Shown: in pieces, positions 10,288 through 20,149 of the stretch
Position numbering within the stretch: the stretch's first letter is position 1
Layout of the letters: each line of letters opens with the position of its first letter
Assembly: GCA_022606425.2 (NCBI GenBank)
Contig: JAHDVF020000467.1
Location: 248,001 to 312,000, forward strand
Length of the DNA: 64,000 nt
Source of the DNA: Lepidostoma basale
Taxonomy: Eukaryota; Arthropoda; Insecta; Trichoptera; Lepidostomatidae
Direction: 5' to 3'
The notes under the pieces: generated by a model
Database searches by the model: none
Told to the model about the DNA's origin: nothing
What the model saw: only the letters and a program-made list of their open reading frames with translations
Program-made: the position numbers and the translations under genes

Positions 10288-10610
10288 TTTGTCTTCTTCT
10301 TCTTTAACAGCCGTTGTCGTCCACTGCTGGACATAGACCTACCCCATACTTCTCTATGTATGACATGTCATACGGGGAGTGGTTGGCATTACAACGCCAC
10401 GCTTGCCAGACGGGTTGGCGAGGTGTCCTTCCACGTTAGCCTATGGCATCAATATTATCAACCGAGGTTATTCACACTCGATCTCTAACATTTCGCTTAG
10501 TTTCCAGGGGAGACCAAAGTCGAGGAGGTGTGGATAGGTACTTGGGATCAGATCAATCGAAGACTCGAAGAGTCAATACGATCCCCTTACTCCCCCCTGG
10601 TTTTGGTTTT
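10288..10610 (-). mobile_element. LINE 3' end, family O
   Basis: Shares about 320 bases with 44790-45110, starting cttcttctttaacagccgtt and passing cgaggaggtgtggatagg. The cttctt end is typical of a LINE tail read backwards. The family is not recognised further. Confidence 0.6.
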
Positions 10611-11080
10611 GTCTTAAGAGCTTGCAAACAGTTCCGAAATCCCGAAGCGATGACATCAATGTTTAACGGCATCGTTAGATCAAAATTAGAATACGCGAGT
10701 GGTGTATGGTCTCCATACCAGCACAAGTATGTGGAGGTATTAGAACAAATCCTGAAAAAAATTCAGATATACCTCTTCATGCGGATGAATGGGATATATC
10801 CGAGGCTGATGAACCACAATGATCTATTGATTAACACAGAGTACCGCAGTCTCGAATCAAGAAGAAAAGGTACATTGATGATCTTAGGATTTAAAATACT
10901 CCGTAACCTCATTGATAGCCCATACCTCTTAGAGTGTTATGGCCTCAATGCACCGGACAGGTATGCTCGCGCTAGAAGACACGATCTGTTGTGCATACCG
11001 CATAGCAGGACAAATGTCTTGGCGCAGCATACAATAACCCGGGGTATGGTGCTCTTGAATGAAGTGTCTCTTGAATGAAT
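10611..11080 (+). mobile_element. I/Jockey-type LINE, C-terminal RT segment
   Basis: The frame reads FNGIVRSKLEYASGVWSPYQ, the typical end of a non-LTR reverse transcriptase, then a C-terminal domain to VSLE and a stop at 11076-11078. It is related to but diverged from family F. The first 55 residues of the long open frame (from 10443) are read-through of the preceding repeat. Confidence 0.75.
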
Positions 11081-11158
11081 ATAAAAAATACATACAAGAT
11101 TTAAAACTATGCAATCACAGTTCGACGGTTCCTGATTAATTTGCTCATGCCATGTTTT

Positions 11159-11399
11159 CTTGGCCATTTCGTGGCAGAGTGGCAAAAGCTACGACAATCA
11201 CACCGAAGGTTCTGTGTTCGATTCCCGGCGATGGCAGTGTGATTGTCACACTGTCTTTGGTCTGGTGTAGAATTCATATGATAATAAAATGCCGATAGAT
11301 TATCAATAGTTACAAAATTGTTTACAGTAATTGGGTTCAAGTATCTGCTGTCAACAAATGCGGAAAGCGACGGGAAACTACCACATTAAAGGCCCAAGT
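11159..11399 (+). mobile_element. tRNA-headed SINE, interrupted by family F
   Basis: Starts ttcgtggcagagtggc (A-box-like) with ttcgattcccggcg (B-box-like), then the shared body with cacactgtctttggtctgg. It continues through acagtaattgggttcaa to caagtggcatccca, where family F is inserted. The element resumes at 11878 with atcccaagaacc and runs to about 11945. The inserted copy is flanked by the short repeat atccca. Confidence 0.7.
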
Positions 11400-11877
11400 G
11401 GCATCCCACAGCATTTCTTTTGGGAATGCTCGGAACCAATTCTCTACAGCTTCGAAGAGATGGACATCTAATTACCCATTTCTTTAGATTAATTAGGGGA
11501 TACTTCGAGAACTCGGCCGTACTGGAGGGTGTTCGGCTTTTTGTCCCCGATAGATATCTCCGACAGCGACAGCACATATTGTTTTACCTACCGGCCGCCA
11601 GAACCAATCTGCCTCTGGTGACACCGGTAAGAAGAGCAATTAGTCTGCTGAACGCGGTCTCCTCGGAGATCGACGTCTTTCGTGTTAGTGAAAGTTCGTT
11701 CAGAAGGCAAATACTCGTAATTCTGGATAGTATCCTGTCTTCCTGATGTTGAACCATCTCTCATGCGTTTCTGGTAGTATACTATACACAATATATTATT
11801 TTACCTGTTCTCAATAGATGCCTTAAAAATAAATTTTGTAATGTCTGTTGATGAAATAAACTGATTTGATTTGATTT
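11400..11877 (+). mobile_element. Family F LINE, 3' end nested in a SINE
   Basis: Open from 11420 to 11746 (MGMLGTNSLQLRRDGHLITH to the stop). The 3' untranslated region ends in three ttgat units. It is nearly the same sequence as the minus-strand copy at 4330-4770, so the two are recent relatives. Confidence 0.85.
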
Positions 11878-11945
11878 GATCCCAAGAACCAACAAAAATG
11901 TTACACATTGCTTCAAACCAATCCCTTGAATTGAAACTAGCTTAT

Positions 11946-12398
11946 AAGAAGCGTACATTGTTCACTTTCTTCTTATTGATCTAATTTCTACTACTATGTT
12001 ACAAAGCTTTATTTCATACTACAATTCAATTACTGCCATCTTTGCCTCTGTGCTTCAAATACATATGAGTTCTTATTCTCTAGATCGACTCTTCCTATAT
12101 TGGTTTCCCTGTTAGTCTAAGCCTAATACGAATCTAGTACGGAGCGTGCACGAACCAAGACACGCCATTTCGTGTTCCGCCAATCATCGTGCGACACGCA
12201 AGGAATACAAAATGGCGATTCCAATCGTTCTCACCGTCGTCACAATATACCACAAATCATGTGGATATTTAAACCCTCTTAGACCTGGTAAATAAAATAC
12301 ATTTACTAATACATTTAATAATAAAACAAGCGTGTCGCAAACTTTAAGGTTTGTTTGTATTGGTGTTTTGTTTCTCACTTTCGGGTTATTTAGTTACG
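11946..12398. other. Spacer with putative promoter of the 12399 exon
   Basis: Unique-looking sequence. I see no coding region and no clear TATA box. Confidence 0.35.
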
Positions 12399-12467
12399 AT
12401 GTTGCAATGGACGGGAGAGCAACGTGAGTTCGCAATCGAAGCGTATTTCAAGGCTAATGATGGTGAT
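12399..12467 (+). pseudogene. DUF4817-like start, cut off by LINE insertion
   Basis: ATG at 12399 gives MLQWTGEQREFAIEAYFKAN and two more residues before the sequence changes to family F. The pattern W..EQR.FA.EAYFK.ND is that of DUF4817, a putative helix-turn-helix domain found at the N-terminus of insect transposase-like proteins. The family F insertion starts near 12468 and truncates it. Confidence 0.45.
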
Positions 12468-12828
12468 GACTCTTTCCGACTGAATTCTTGCTAGGTATGC
12501 TAAGCTACCATCCATTGGTAAGCTACCATCCATAGGAGGAATATCCACTTGGGAGTTCACTTCTCTCAGCTGATTGGCGGCTATATACATAACTCGGATG
12601 TCCTGAGTGATGTAGGTCTATTTGTCCCTGATAATCACCTTCGTCAAAGACAGCACAGATTGTTTTATTTGCCGCGCTACAGAACCAAACTTCTAATGAT
12701 TATGGCTGTGGGTAGGGCAATCTTATTGCTTAATCGGGTCGCCTCGGAGGTCGACATATTTCGTGATAGTGTGAGTTGCCTCAAAGATGCAATATCAATG
12801 TAATGATTCTTTCTATTTCTTAATCTTA
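12468..12828 (+). mobile_element. Family F LINE, 3' fragment
   Basis: Starts ctctttccgactgaattctt and is open from 12549 to 12803 (SDVGLFVPDNHLRQRQHRLF and onward). It has interrupted the 12399 reading frame. Confidence 0.75.
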
Positions 12829-13050
12829 ATGTCTTGGACTTGGATCTTCTGGCTTACAGAGGTTCAGCTCATGTGGCTATTCCTCTTACGTCTGATGGGG
12901 ACCTTGTTGGAAGGTGATTTGGTGGGTTATTAGTTTATGCGAGGGCATGATTTGTGTGGCCCGGGGTGTTTCTCTGAATGATGATCGATGGGTCGTAATT
13001 TGAGAGGTCTTTTACTGTGGGGTTAGGATGTGAAGGGAGTCCTTTGTATT
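12829..13050 (-). mobile_element. Jockey-like LINE, 3' fragment
   Basis: A near copy of 9706-9960 with the cttacagaggttcagctc block, inserted directly after family F. Confidence 0.65.
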
Positions 13051-13469
13051 TTTTTATGCTTCTCTTATAAATTCTTATTATGTAATTGCAAACGATCTGG
13101 AATTATATGTCTGTAATGTTTGTGATTTTTATTCAAATAAATGAAATGAAATGAAATGATTTGAAGAATACTTGAATATAGCAACAGCGAAGTGTTTTCG
13201 GGTCCGCTAGTAACACATGAAACAATGAGCAAGGTCTGGACGGAAAGTGTTAAAAAAAATCTAGACAATATATAGGGATTTATGTGCCCGTGCAGCAATA
13301 CACATTTGATTTACCTGAGTAAGGTAATAAAATTGCTTCGGCACGCACAACGCAAATAGATGAGTAAGATTTCGTGTTGCTAATGCATTTGATCCTCACG
13401 CAATCTTTTTATTTACTATATATTACTACAAGAGTACGGAAGGAAAGAAAAGTAAGCAGATTATTGCAT

Positions 13470-14165
13470 TATCTTCTCTTCTTTCCCTTTGCCATTTCCC
13501 ATCATCTGGGGTCGGCACTCCTCGTACGAAAACGCCAAACTTTTCTATTTTGACTCATCTCCACTCAGTGGCGGTATTCCCATAGAAGCCCAGAAGCCCG
13601 GCTTGCGTAAGAAATTTTGAATCAAAACCTCTTCTGGCTTACAGAGGTTCAGCTCTTGTGGCTATTCTTCTTACGTCTGATGGGAACATTGTTGGAAGGT
13701 GATTTGGTGGGTTGTTGGTTTATGCGGGGCATGATTACTTAGATTTGGGGGTTTTGATTGAAAATTTCTTACGCAAGCCGGGCTTCTGGGCTGTACCGCC
13801 ACTGTCTCCACTATCAGGTTCTCGCGTTGGAGCTCCTTTTCCATGTTGGTCCACCATGTTGCCATTGGGCGACCTCTTCTTCTTGGTTTTGTGGGAATGC
13901 TGAGGGCTTTTTGGACAATGTGTTCACTGTCTCTTCGCATCACATGACCGTACCACCTGAGTCGAGATTCTCTTATTTTTTTCCGTTATTGGGGCAACCT
14001 TAAAGCTACCCCTCACGTATTCGTTCCTTACGTGGTCCAACCTCCGGCCCACTTCAGCATTTTCATCTCGGCAGCGTGGACTCGACGTTCGTGGACTTCT
14101 TTGTTGGTCCAGCACTCTGCTCCATATAGCATGGCGGGCCTCACTGCAGTCTTTTAGACTCTGCC
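13470..14165 (-). mobile_element. Family M LINE, 3' end, split by hAT element
   Basis: The minus strand encodes YGHVMRRDSEHIVQKALSIP, then RRRGRPMATWWTNMEKELQR and, beyond the inserted hAT element, NRKVWRFRTRSADP and a stop near 13500. These are RTE-like C-terminal motifs. The reading frame rejoins across 13566-13804 once the insert and one 8-base duplicate are removed. Confidence 0.75.
13566..13804. mobile_element. hAT-type non-autonomous element with 8-bp TSD
   Basis: Inverted ends begin CAGTGGCGGTA and share cttgcgtaagaaatttt, flanked by the exact 8-base duplication tctccact (13558-13565 and 13805-13812). Eight-base duplications and CAGTGGCG-type ends are typical of hAT elements. The centre (13626-13740) is a piece of the Jockey-like LINE found at 9706 and 12829. 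Confidence 0.85.
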
Positions 14166-14229
14166 CTTGGTCCTGATTGGAATTTTTTGATCACACAAGA
14201 CTATTGCATTATATGTAAGTAAAATAAAA

Positions 14230-14632
14230 AAAAGGATCCCTGAGATAGTTTGGACATATAGAACGAATAGACGAGAAAATATTGTATTCGAGCTGTGTGA
14301 GTGGAATGAGAAGCCGTGGAAGACCAAAGAACGCATGGCATGACCAATTTTTTTCAATGATCATCAATGATATTAGAATTTATAGTACAATCATCAAACT
14401 GAGCAGAAATAGATCGTTAGCATGATGACGGAATCGGGTCTTGTCCAGGCTCGAACCCAAGTACCCTGGATCAAGAGCCAAGCGTTCTATTCCTTAGACC
14501 ACCACCAGACTGTCAAATTAATCAAATTTTAAATGTTCGAACATTCGAATGTGTAAGAATCTTGAAAGGTGTGTCAGGACAGAGCAGAATGGCGGTCCAT
14601 CCTCTCTGCCTACCCCTAAAGACTGCACTGTT
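14230..14632 (+). mobile_element. Family A LINE, split by a tRNA-like insertion
   Basis: Family A blocks at 14230-14347 (ggatccctgagatagtttgg and on) and 14513-14632 (aatcaaattttaaatg to cctacccct) are separated by 165 unrelated bases containing a tRNA-like sequence. Confidence 0.7.
14400..14512 (-). mobile_element. tRNA-like sequence, SINE head or decayed tRNA
   Basis: On the minus strand, agtctggtggtggtctaagg resembles an A box, and gggttcgagcc is a B box about 50 bases later. The acceptor stem is not convincing, so I call it a SINE head or decayed tRNA, not a working tRNA gene. Confidence 0.45.
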
Positions 14633-14644
14633 TGGTCAGTCTTT

Positions 14645-14715
14645 TCCTAGTGCGCCCTTGCAATAATTGATTTTACAAAACGGCGCACTTAAAATACAAG
14701 TCATCATAAATAAAA
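14645..14715 (+). mobile_element. CR1/L2-type LINE, 3' terminal scrap
   Basis: Matches the 3' end of the element at 57120-57840 (gtgcgcccttg ... aaacggcgc). Confidence 0.5.
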
Positions 14716-14905
14716 ATAATGAACTCTGTTGAATTGAAACTACTACATACATGGTAGGGTCTGAACGTCACGAAAAATGTAACCCCTCTAAATATGATTG
14801 TGACAGGGGAATAATTATCTAACGCCAGGGGCGTTACAGTCTATATTGGTTTGCACTAGTTTCTTCGGAGACTTCAACGCATCGACAAGCATAAAATTTT
14901 TCAGC

Positions 14906-14932
14906 TATATAGAGCGTTGTCAATTTGTCAGT
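14906..14932 (+). promoter_or_regulatory. Possible core promoter upstream of the 15037 exon
   Basis: TATATA at 14906-14911 and the arthropod initiator TCAGT at 14928-14932 lie about 24 bases apart, roughly 105 bases before the ATG at 15037. The spacing is slightly short, so this is tentative. Confidence 0.35.
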
Positions 14933-15036
14933 ACGCATTTGGGATTCAAAGCGGATACACGTCCGTCTGGAATAAGGTATCACCAGTAGACGTTTAATAT
15001 TTTATTTTACAATCTCCATTGTGTCAAATCAGTGAA

Positions 15037-15234
15037 ATGGGGAAAAGGTCAAGCACAGAGAGAGTGCGAGCCTTTAGAGAACGGAAGAGAATGAATAAAC
15101 CGGCAAAAAAACTTCCAGCAAGTTCCTTGGAAAGAAGTAGAAAGTATCGAGCTAGGCAAAGGGCGTTAAAGAAACTTGGTGGAAAACATAACCTTCCAAC
15201 TACGTTAAATACACTGGATGAATCGATACCTCTG
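15037..15234 (+). CDS. Basic-region first exon, function unknown
   Basis: ATG at 15037 opens 66 codons that end in phase 0 at the strong donor GTAAGT (15235). The product is very basic: MGKRSSTERVRAFRERKRMN, then a second similar block SLERSRKYRARQRALKKLGG. The two blocks share an (E/S)R.R.(F/Y)R.R.R pattern, so it may be a duplicated DNA-binding helix like a bZIP basic region without its zipper. I do not recognise a named family. The rest of the protein must come from a downstream phase-0 exon. A family A scrap (15280-15340) sits directly after the donor. Confidence 0.6.
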
Positions 15235-15279
15235 GTAAGTGAAGACGCAGTTAGTGGTGAATCTTTATTTAAATTTCAA

Positions 15280-15340
15280 ACTAACTAACCATCACGCCGC
15301 GTCCCCGCAGGGGTAGGCAGTGAGGATGGACCGCCACCTT
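15280..15340 (-). mobile_element. Family A LINE, tail scrap
   Basis: Only the tail complement and the last coding block are present, cut off by the SINE that follows. Confidence 0.7.
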
Positions 15341-15560
15341 CGTAACCGAATGGCAAGTGCCATGAATATCACACGGTTCGATTATCGGCGATGGCAGTGT
15401 AATTTTCACACTGTATTAAGGCTGGTGTAGAAATCACGTGACAATAAAATATAAAAAATTAGCTACCTATCACATGTCATGAGAATCAATATGATAGCTA
15501 TTCACTTAAAATCGATTTGGTTCGCGCTGTAATGATATAAAGAGCGAATCAACAAAATAA
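15341..15560 (+). mobile_element. tRNA-headed SINE
   Basis: Contains the B-box-like ggttcgattatcggcg, the body with cacactg and ggctggtgtagaaatcacg, and the ending gtaatgatataaagagcg. It is a close relative of the copy at 52625-52875. Confidence 0.75.
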
Positions 15561-15762
15561 TTCAACAAAGAATATAATATATGGACTTTATTTACGTGAT
15601 TATTTCAATTGAATCCTACAGAATTTTTTTTCTATTCATTAAAAATAAAATAAATCCTATTGAACGCTAAGGCATAAACACTGGAATTCCATAGTAATAT
15701 ACTTAGGAAATTTAAAATAACTTTGTTTAATCCACTAATTATTAATTAAAAAAAATTAAAAA

Positions 15763-15799
15763 ACACGACATGTTTCGGAGGATATCCATCTTCAGGTGT
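15763..15799 (-). ncRNA. Hammerhead ribozyme, type I, intact core
   Basis: On the minus strand, ACAC precedes CTGAAGA. A helix II based on GGATATCC follows, then GAAACATGTC (palindromic helix III, GTC cleavage triplet), then GTGT. ACAC pairs with GTGT to make helix I. All core positions are present. Penelope-like retroelements are known to carry such minimal hammerheads with palindromic helix III. Confidence 0.7.
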
Positions 15800-15919
15800 A
15801 AAAATATAATAAAAAAATTATTATTAGTACTTATAACAAATACCCCAGGTTAATTTTTAAATTTGAATTATTGTATCGAAATTTAAATGCGTTTTTACGG
15901 GCCGAATGGCCATTGGCAC

Positions 15920-16147
15920 ACAAAAAACTAATAACGGGGCGTACTTCACACCTCGCAGGCGATGCGATCAGGAGCTCCATTCTTTACGGCTGCCAAACCG
16001 ACTCTGAGCGTCGCAGCGAGTTCGGCTGGGTGGAGATTTGGAGGGGGAAGACTAAGCTACGATCCAGTGTTGCCGGATCGCACGTAACAGCGATCCGCGC
16101 GCCCGTGGCAAACAGGGAAACTTATTTTACGGACTACCCTCGTATAG
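15920..16147 (-). mobile_element. mariner 5' end fragment
   Basis: The minus strand starts tacgagggtagtccgtaaaa, the same family of end as the mariner at 4833, and continues with matching untranslated and early coding sequence. The rest of the transposon is missing. Confidence 0.7.
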
Positions 16148-16588
16148 GAGTCTTTGGAGGTATCTTTTGGAGGTATCTTTTGGAAGTATCCTCCGAAACA
16201 TGTCGTGTTTTATTTTATTTATTTTTTAATAATTAGTGGATTAAACAAAGTTATTTTCAATTTCCTAAGTACAAAATAAAATATATTTTTTTTTTTTGTA
16301 AACGCACTGTCACTCACACTTTTGCAAACCCTCGTACTTGAAATGAACGGACTCTAACACAAACCATGTATTTGTCCTTTCTTTATACCGATATTGCTCT
16401 CTCTTTCTTTATAACGATGGCATTTCAGTCGTTCAAGTGCCCCTTCAGTCTTGATTTTGAAGCAGACCGGGCGCCAGCACGACCTGGATAGGTAGGGTGT
16501 CTAGCAACCCACACTTTATATTATTGTCTACTGTCAAACACGTGCTGCTGTACAGTCTCAGTTGTCTTTCGGTACGTGAACTGTCAGC

Positions 16589-16978
16589 ATGTTTACTAAA
16601 AAACGTAAAGTGCTCACCGTTGAAGAAAAGCTATCGTTGATTCGAGCAATAGAAAAAGGTGAGAAACAAGCGGACGTTGTTGGGCGTACGGGACACTCCC
16701 AATCAACTGTGGCCACCATCTGGAAGGATAGGAAGAAATGGCTTGATGCGGAAATGGGTGGAGGTAGTAGGAAGAAGTTGCGGAAACCTCAGCACGAGGA
16801 TTTAGATCAGGCCATGCTGCAGTGGTTCCAGCAGCAGCGTTTAAACCATATCCCACTCTCTGGACCTCTGATTAAAACGAAAGCAGATTTTTTTGCATCA
16901 CAGCTCGGCATTGCTGACTTTAAGGCATCTGAAGGTTGGCTTAGTAAATGGAAGCTGCGTCACAATTTCAAATTGAAT
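16589..16978 (+). CDS. CENP-B-type DNA-binding exon
   Basis: ATG at 16589 opens 130 codons ending at the donor GTAAGT (16979), phase 0. Residues 1-55 form the first helix-turn-helix (MFTKKRKVLTVEEKLSLIRA to TVATIWKDRKKW). Residues 65-130 form the CENP-B/Tc5 helix-turn-helix with HIPLSGPLIKTKA and KASEGWLSKWKLRHNFKLN. A Tigger transposase would continue into a DDE domain of about 300 residues; nothing like it follows. No inverted repeats are visible around it. It may be a captured exon, or the 5' part of a Tigger gene cut by the repeat that starts right after the donor. Confidence 0.75.
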
Positions 16979-16989
16979 GTAAGTAACAT

Positions 16990-17215
16990 TTTGTTTTGAA
17001 TGTATACAAATACTTGTAGACAAATACTGGATTTTACCCATTGCGGGTTAATCATTTAAGGATTAATTGTATCTCAATAGAGACGAAGATGCAAATTATT
17101 TTTGGAAATAAAGATTTTCTCCTTAATGCTTACATCTAATCTTAATAGATGGCGCTAGTGTAGATTGAACTAAAAAATGTGAAGTGTTTCTCAACATAGT
17201 AGCATAAAAATTTGT
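16990..17215. repeat. Dispersed repeat R2
   Basis: Shares two blocks with 24660-24875, 32400-32650 and 59440-59780. One is the tail ctgtctcaatagagacgaag type segment in inverted orientation; the other is gtcagacgtggtggtcgtaa in direct orientation. Its class is unknown. Confidence 0.6.
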
Positions 17216-17795
17216 CAGACGTGGTGGTCGTAAGAAGGGGGGAATGGAATACAGAATTGAGACACCTAGAGCTACGTTTAATAAAATGAAATCACTTTTC
17301 TGCAATGATAGCATAGACTTGAAACTCCGCCAGAGAATGATCAAATGCTATGTGTGGTCTATTTGATTGTATGGATGTGAAACGTGGACCTTGAAAGTCA
17401 ACTCAATGAACAAACATTTGAAATGTGGCTCCATCGGCGAATACTCAGAATTCCCTGGACAGACATGGTTACCAATACCGAAGCCCTGAGGTGAGCTAGA
17501 GTTGACAGGGAACTGTTATCAACTATCAAGGTTCGGAAAATTTCACATCTGGGTCATATACTGCGTGGGGAAAAGTACCACCTTCTCCAACTGAAATTGG
17601 AGGGGAAAATTGAGGGACGCCGAGGGCCCGGTAGAAGACAAATGTCCTGGCTGCGAAACGTGAGGGAGTGGACCGGCATCCGAAGTATGGAGGAGATGTC
17701 CCGAGCGGCGCAGGATAGGGACAGGTTCGCCGAGGTGATCGCCAAAATTGGGGGGACCCGACAGGGTCAAGAAGAGATCAATAAATTATAAATCA
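17215..17795 (+). mobile_element. Family E LINE, 3' end
   Basis: Encodes the order LRQRMIKCYVWS, GCETWTLKVNSMN, FEMWLHRRILRIPWTDMVTN, HILRGEKYHLLQL and RRGPGRRQMSWLRNVREWTG with frameshifts, ending gacagggtcaagaagag and an ATA repeat. A better copy is at 22000-22487. Confidence 0.8.
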
Positions 17796-17869
17796 TCATA
17801 AATAATAATAATAATAATAAATAGATGCTTACTGAGGGTAGCCTCACTATCGTAAAAAAATTCCCTTCC

Positions 17870-18040
17870 GAAGCGAAGTGGTTTTAAAGAATTACTGCCC
17901 TGCCCACGGGCATTACTTTAGGTAGACTGGTTCTACACAATAGCAGGTAAAATAATCTCTGTTGCCGTTGTCGCAGATAATTTATTGTCGGGGACAAACA
18001 AAGTCACGTCATTCAAAACATTCGAGTTATGTACTCGAGT
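17870..18040 (-). mobile_element. Family F LINE, fragment
   Basis: The minus strand matches the VPDNYLRQRQHRLFYLP region of family F, heavily decayed. Confidence 0.55.
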
Positions 18041-18111
18041 TGAAAAAAAAACACGCAAATGGATAGTTCGTCGATCTAAGTGATTCTTTTTTACTGTTAA
18101 AATTTAAAATA

Positions 18112-18297
18112 CTGTTATAATATCACAATTTCTTTTTATTCACTGAGAGTGTCGCGGCAGCTGTTTCGCCAACCGATGCCGGCATCATCAGGTGTTACAA
18201 TAAAGTTTATTTTAACACCTGATGATGCCAGCATCGGTTGGCGAAACAGCTGCCGCGACACTCAGTGAATAAAAAGAAATTGTGATATTATAACAGT
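18112..18297. repeat. Palindromic pair of hammerhead motifs
   Basis: Two nearly perfect inverted arms of about 85 bases (18112-18197 and 18214-18297) are separated by 16 bases. Each arm carries CTGATGA, a GCC/GGC helix II and GAAACAGCTG, so a hammerhead core is read on each strand, pointing outward. The GTC triplet is changed to GCC in both arms. Confidence 0.7.
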
Positions 18298-18485
18298 TTC
18301 GTTTGCGCCGATATAACCAAACCGCAGAGCTAAAAAGAAGAATTGGACTAAGCTGGGCAGCTTTTGGAAACATGAGTTACATCCTTTAAAATGGGGGAGC
18401 TGTTCCGAGCTGCCCAGGACATGGAGGCCTACTCAAGGGTGATAGTCAACGTTGGGGAGACCTGACAGGACACGGAAAGAAGAAG
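18298..18485 (+). mobile_element. Mixed LINE scraps (family K and family E)
   Basis: A piece resembling the family K region near 55745 (GLSWAAFGN) joins a family E terminus (ELFRAAQDM ... VIVNVGET). Confidence 0.5.
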
Positions 18486-19070
18486 AATATGTTATATATC
18501 GTGGTCCGTCTCCTTTTTAGAATATTATGTATTTGACCATTAACCATTAAGTGAATTGTTTTGGTCAATTTGATTGTTGCCGCAATTTATAATAGTTAAT
18601 TGTGACACGAAATAAGTTTTTACTGTTTTGATGTTAAAATTATATATTATATAAAATTATATTTGTTTATATAAAGAATTTTGACAGGTGTAAAAATTAA
18701 ATTTCATTTGTTCCAATGACAATTTGAATTAATTCTTCAATAATATTTTTAATTTCTTGGTGGCGTTGAATGGTTTTTTTAAGTGCCTAATTACAGTTAA
18801 TAAAAAAAACGCTTGTTACGTGGAATGTAAATTAAATAAATAAAAAATGTCCGGATCGTCCAGCTGTCAACAAGTGCAGCATCTAAAATAACGTTATGTG
18901 TTAAATTATTTTTAATTTGTTATTTTATTTGATATCATAGTATTTATTTTAGATATATTTTGTGGACGTTTTAGTTTCTAACTGTGCGCGGGAGATGCCT
19001 ATTGGTGGCGATGAGGTTCGCAACCCATCACACCGCGTCTCTCGCAGGGGTGAAAAGAGAAGGATGGAGT
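18486..19070. other. AT-rich spacer
   Basis: No gene or recognised repeat is seen. The base composition is strongly AT-rich. Confidence 0.4.
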
Positions 19071-19074
19071 GCCG

Positions 19075-19152
19075 CATCGGTTAAAGTGTGGCAGTCGATT
19101 CTTTCTGCCTACCCTTTTGGGGAGACGGCGTGATGGTTTGTTAGTTAGTTTG
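19075..19152 (+). mobile_element. Family A LINE, terminal scrap
   Basis: Only the last coding block (tggcagtcgattctttctgc) and tail remain. Confidence 0.7.
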
Positions 19153-19489
19153 TTAATTACCATTAACATTTTGGTCACAAATCATTAGTGATTACATGAG
19201 TAATTTATAAATTAAAATAATTATAAAAGCTTAATCAATAGCGTGACATTTTCAAATAAAATAATTTGACAACGCTGTTAAATTAGTCTGTGTCGTTTTC
19301 GGTCAGACGGCTAGCGAGTCACCAACCGAAACACGACGGTGTGGACCTAGCCTTACACACACAAGCGAACCAACTAACACGGCTATCGCAACGGCTATAC
19401 GCTTCTCGCCACGCTGCTTGCCTGTTAGTACCTTAGTAAGTCTCTCAGCGAGTGGACGTATCGCTTTTTTTTAACGCGATTATTAAAAA

Positions 19490-19619
19490 ATGGAGGAACT
19501 TCTAATAAGAGCCGTGTATAAAAGAGAGCCCTTGTGGAATCCGACTTGTAATTTATATAAAAATGTACCTGTAATAAAAACACTATGGAACGAAGTTGCT
19601 CAAGAAATTAATAAAGACG
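19490..19619 (+). CDS. MADF-BESS gene 1, exon 1
   Basis: ATG at 19490 encodes MEELLIRAVYKREPLWNPTC through VAQEINKD. This is the first half of a MADF domain, a Myb/SANT-like DNA-binding fold of insect transcription factors such as Adf-1. Diagnostic residues are the initial LI..V...P.LW, then Y, and V...W.E.A.EI. The donor GTAAGT starts at 19620, phase 1. The second half of the domain is at 24896, so the intron is 5.3 kb and packed with LINE copies on both strands. Confidence 0.88.
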
Positions 19620-19700
19620 GTAAGTAATATTAAATTTGTTATTTATTGTTTCTTGAACAATGATGTTAAACTCCACATTATGAACACGTCTGTTTTCTAT

Positions 19701-20120
19701 AACTAACTAACCAACCATGACCCCGTTTCCCCGAAGGGACTACCAGTCTTTTCTCTCCTGATATGTTTCTTTCTGTCCACAACATTCATATATCGTGTTA
19801 TGGACGCGCGTCGATTTCTCCGACTCCTCGCGTGACCGACATTCAATATTTGATTGAGCTGCGTTTTTCTCGATCTTCCTCTATTTCTAAACCATTTACA
19901 TACACTATTTTTACCATTCTTTCGTCATTCATTCTTTCCATGTGTCCATCCTATTCATAACATAACACTATTATTCGCACCGCATTCACTTCTTATATTT
20001 TCATTCGACACTCTATCATACACAAAGTATCCGCACATTCGTCTAAGAGATCTCATTTCTACTGCATTTTTTCTACTTTCATCATTCTTTTGCCAGTTCC
20101 ATGCTTCGCTTCCATACATA
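19701..20120 (-). mobile_element. Family A LINE, degenerate copy
   Basis: Tail complement at 19701, then the usual C-terminal blocks with deletions. The preceding bases tctgttttctataa also precede the next copy. Confidence 0.75.
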
Positions 20121-20149
20121 ATTAATACGAATGAAATCGTCTGTTTTCT

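Larger units (their letters stand above)
15685..16280. mobile_element. Hammerhead foldback element, interrupted by mariner
   Basis: The arms (about 15688-15800 and 16185-16275) are inverted copies sharing taattagtggattaaac and the cacgacatgtttcgg block. The left arm carries a hammerhead motif on the minus strand; the right arm keeps only its second half. The interior left of the mariner fragment matches 58480-58560. A third of the interior has been replaced by the mariner piece at 15920-16147. Confidence 0.7.
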
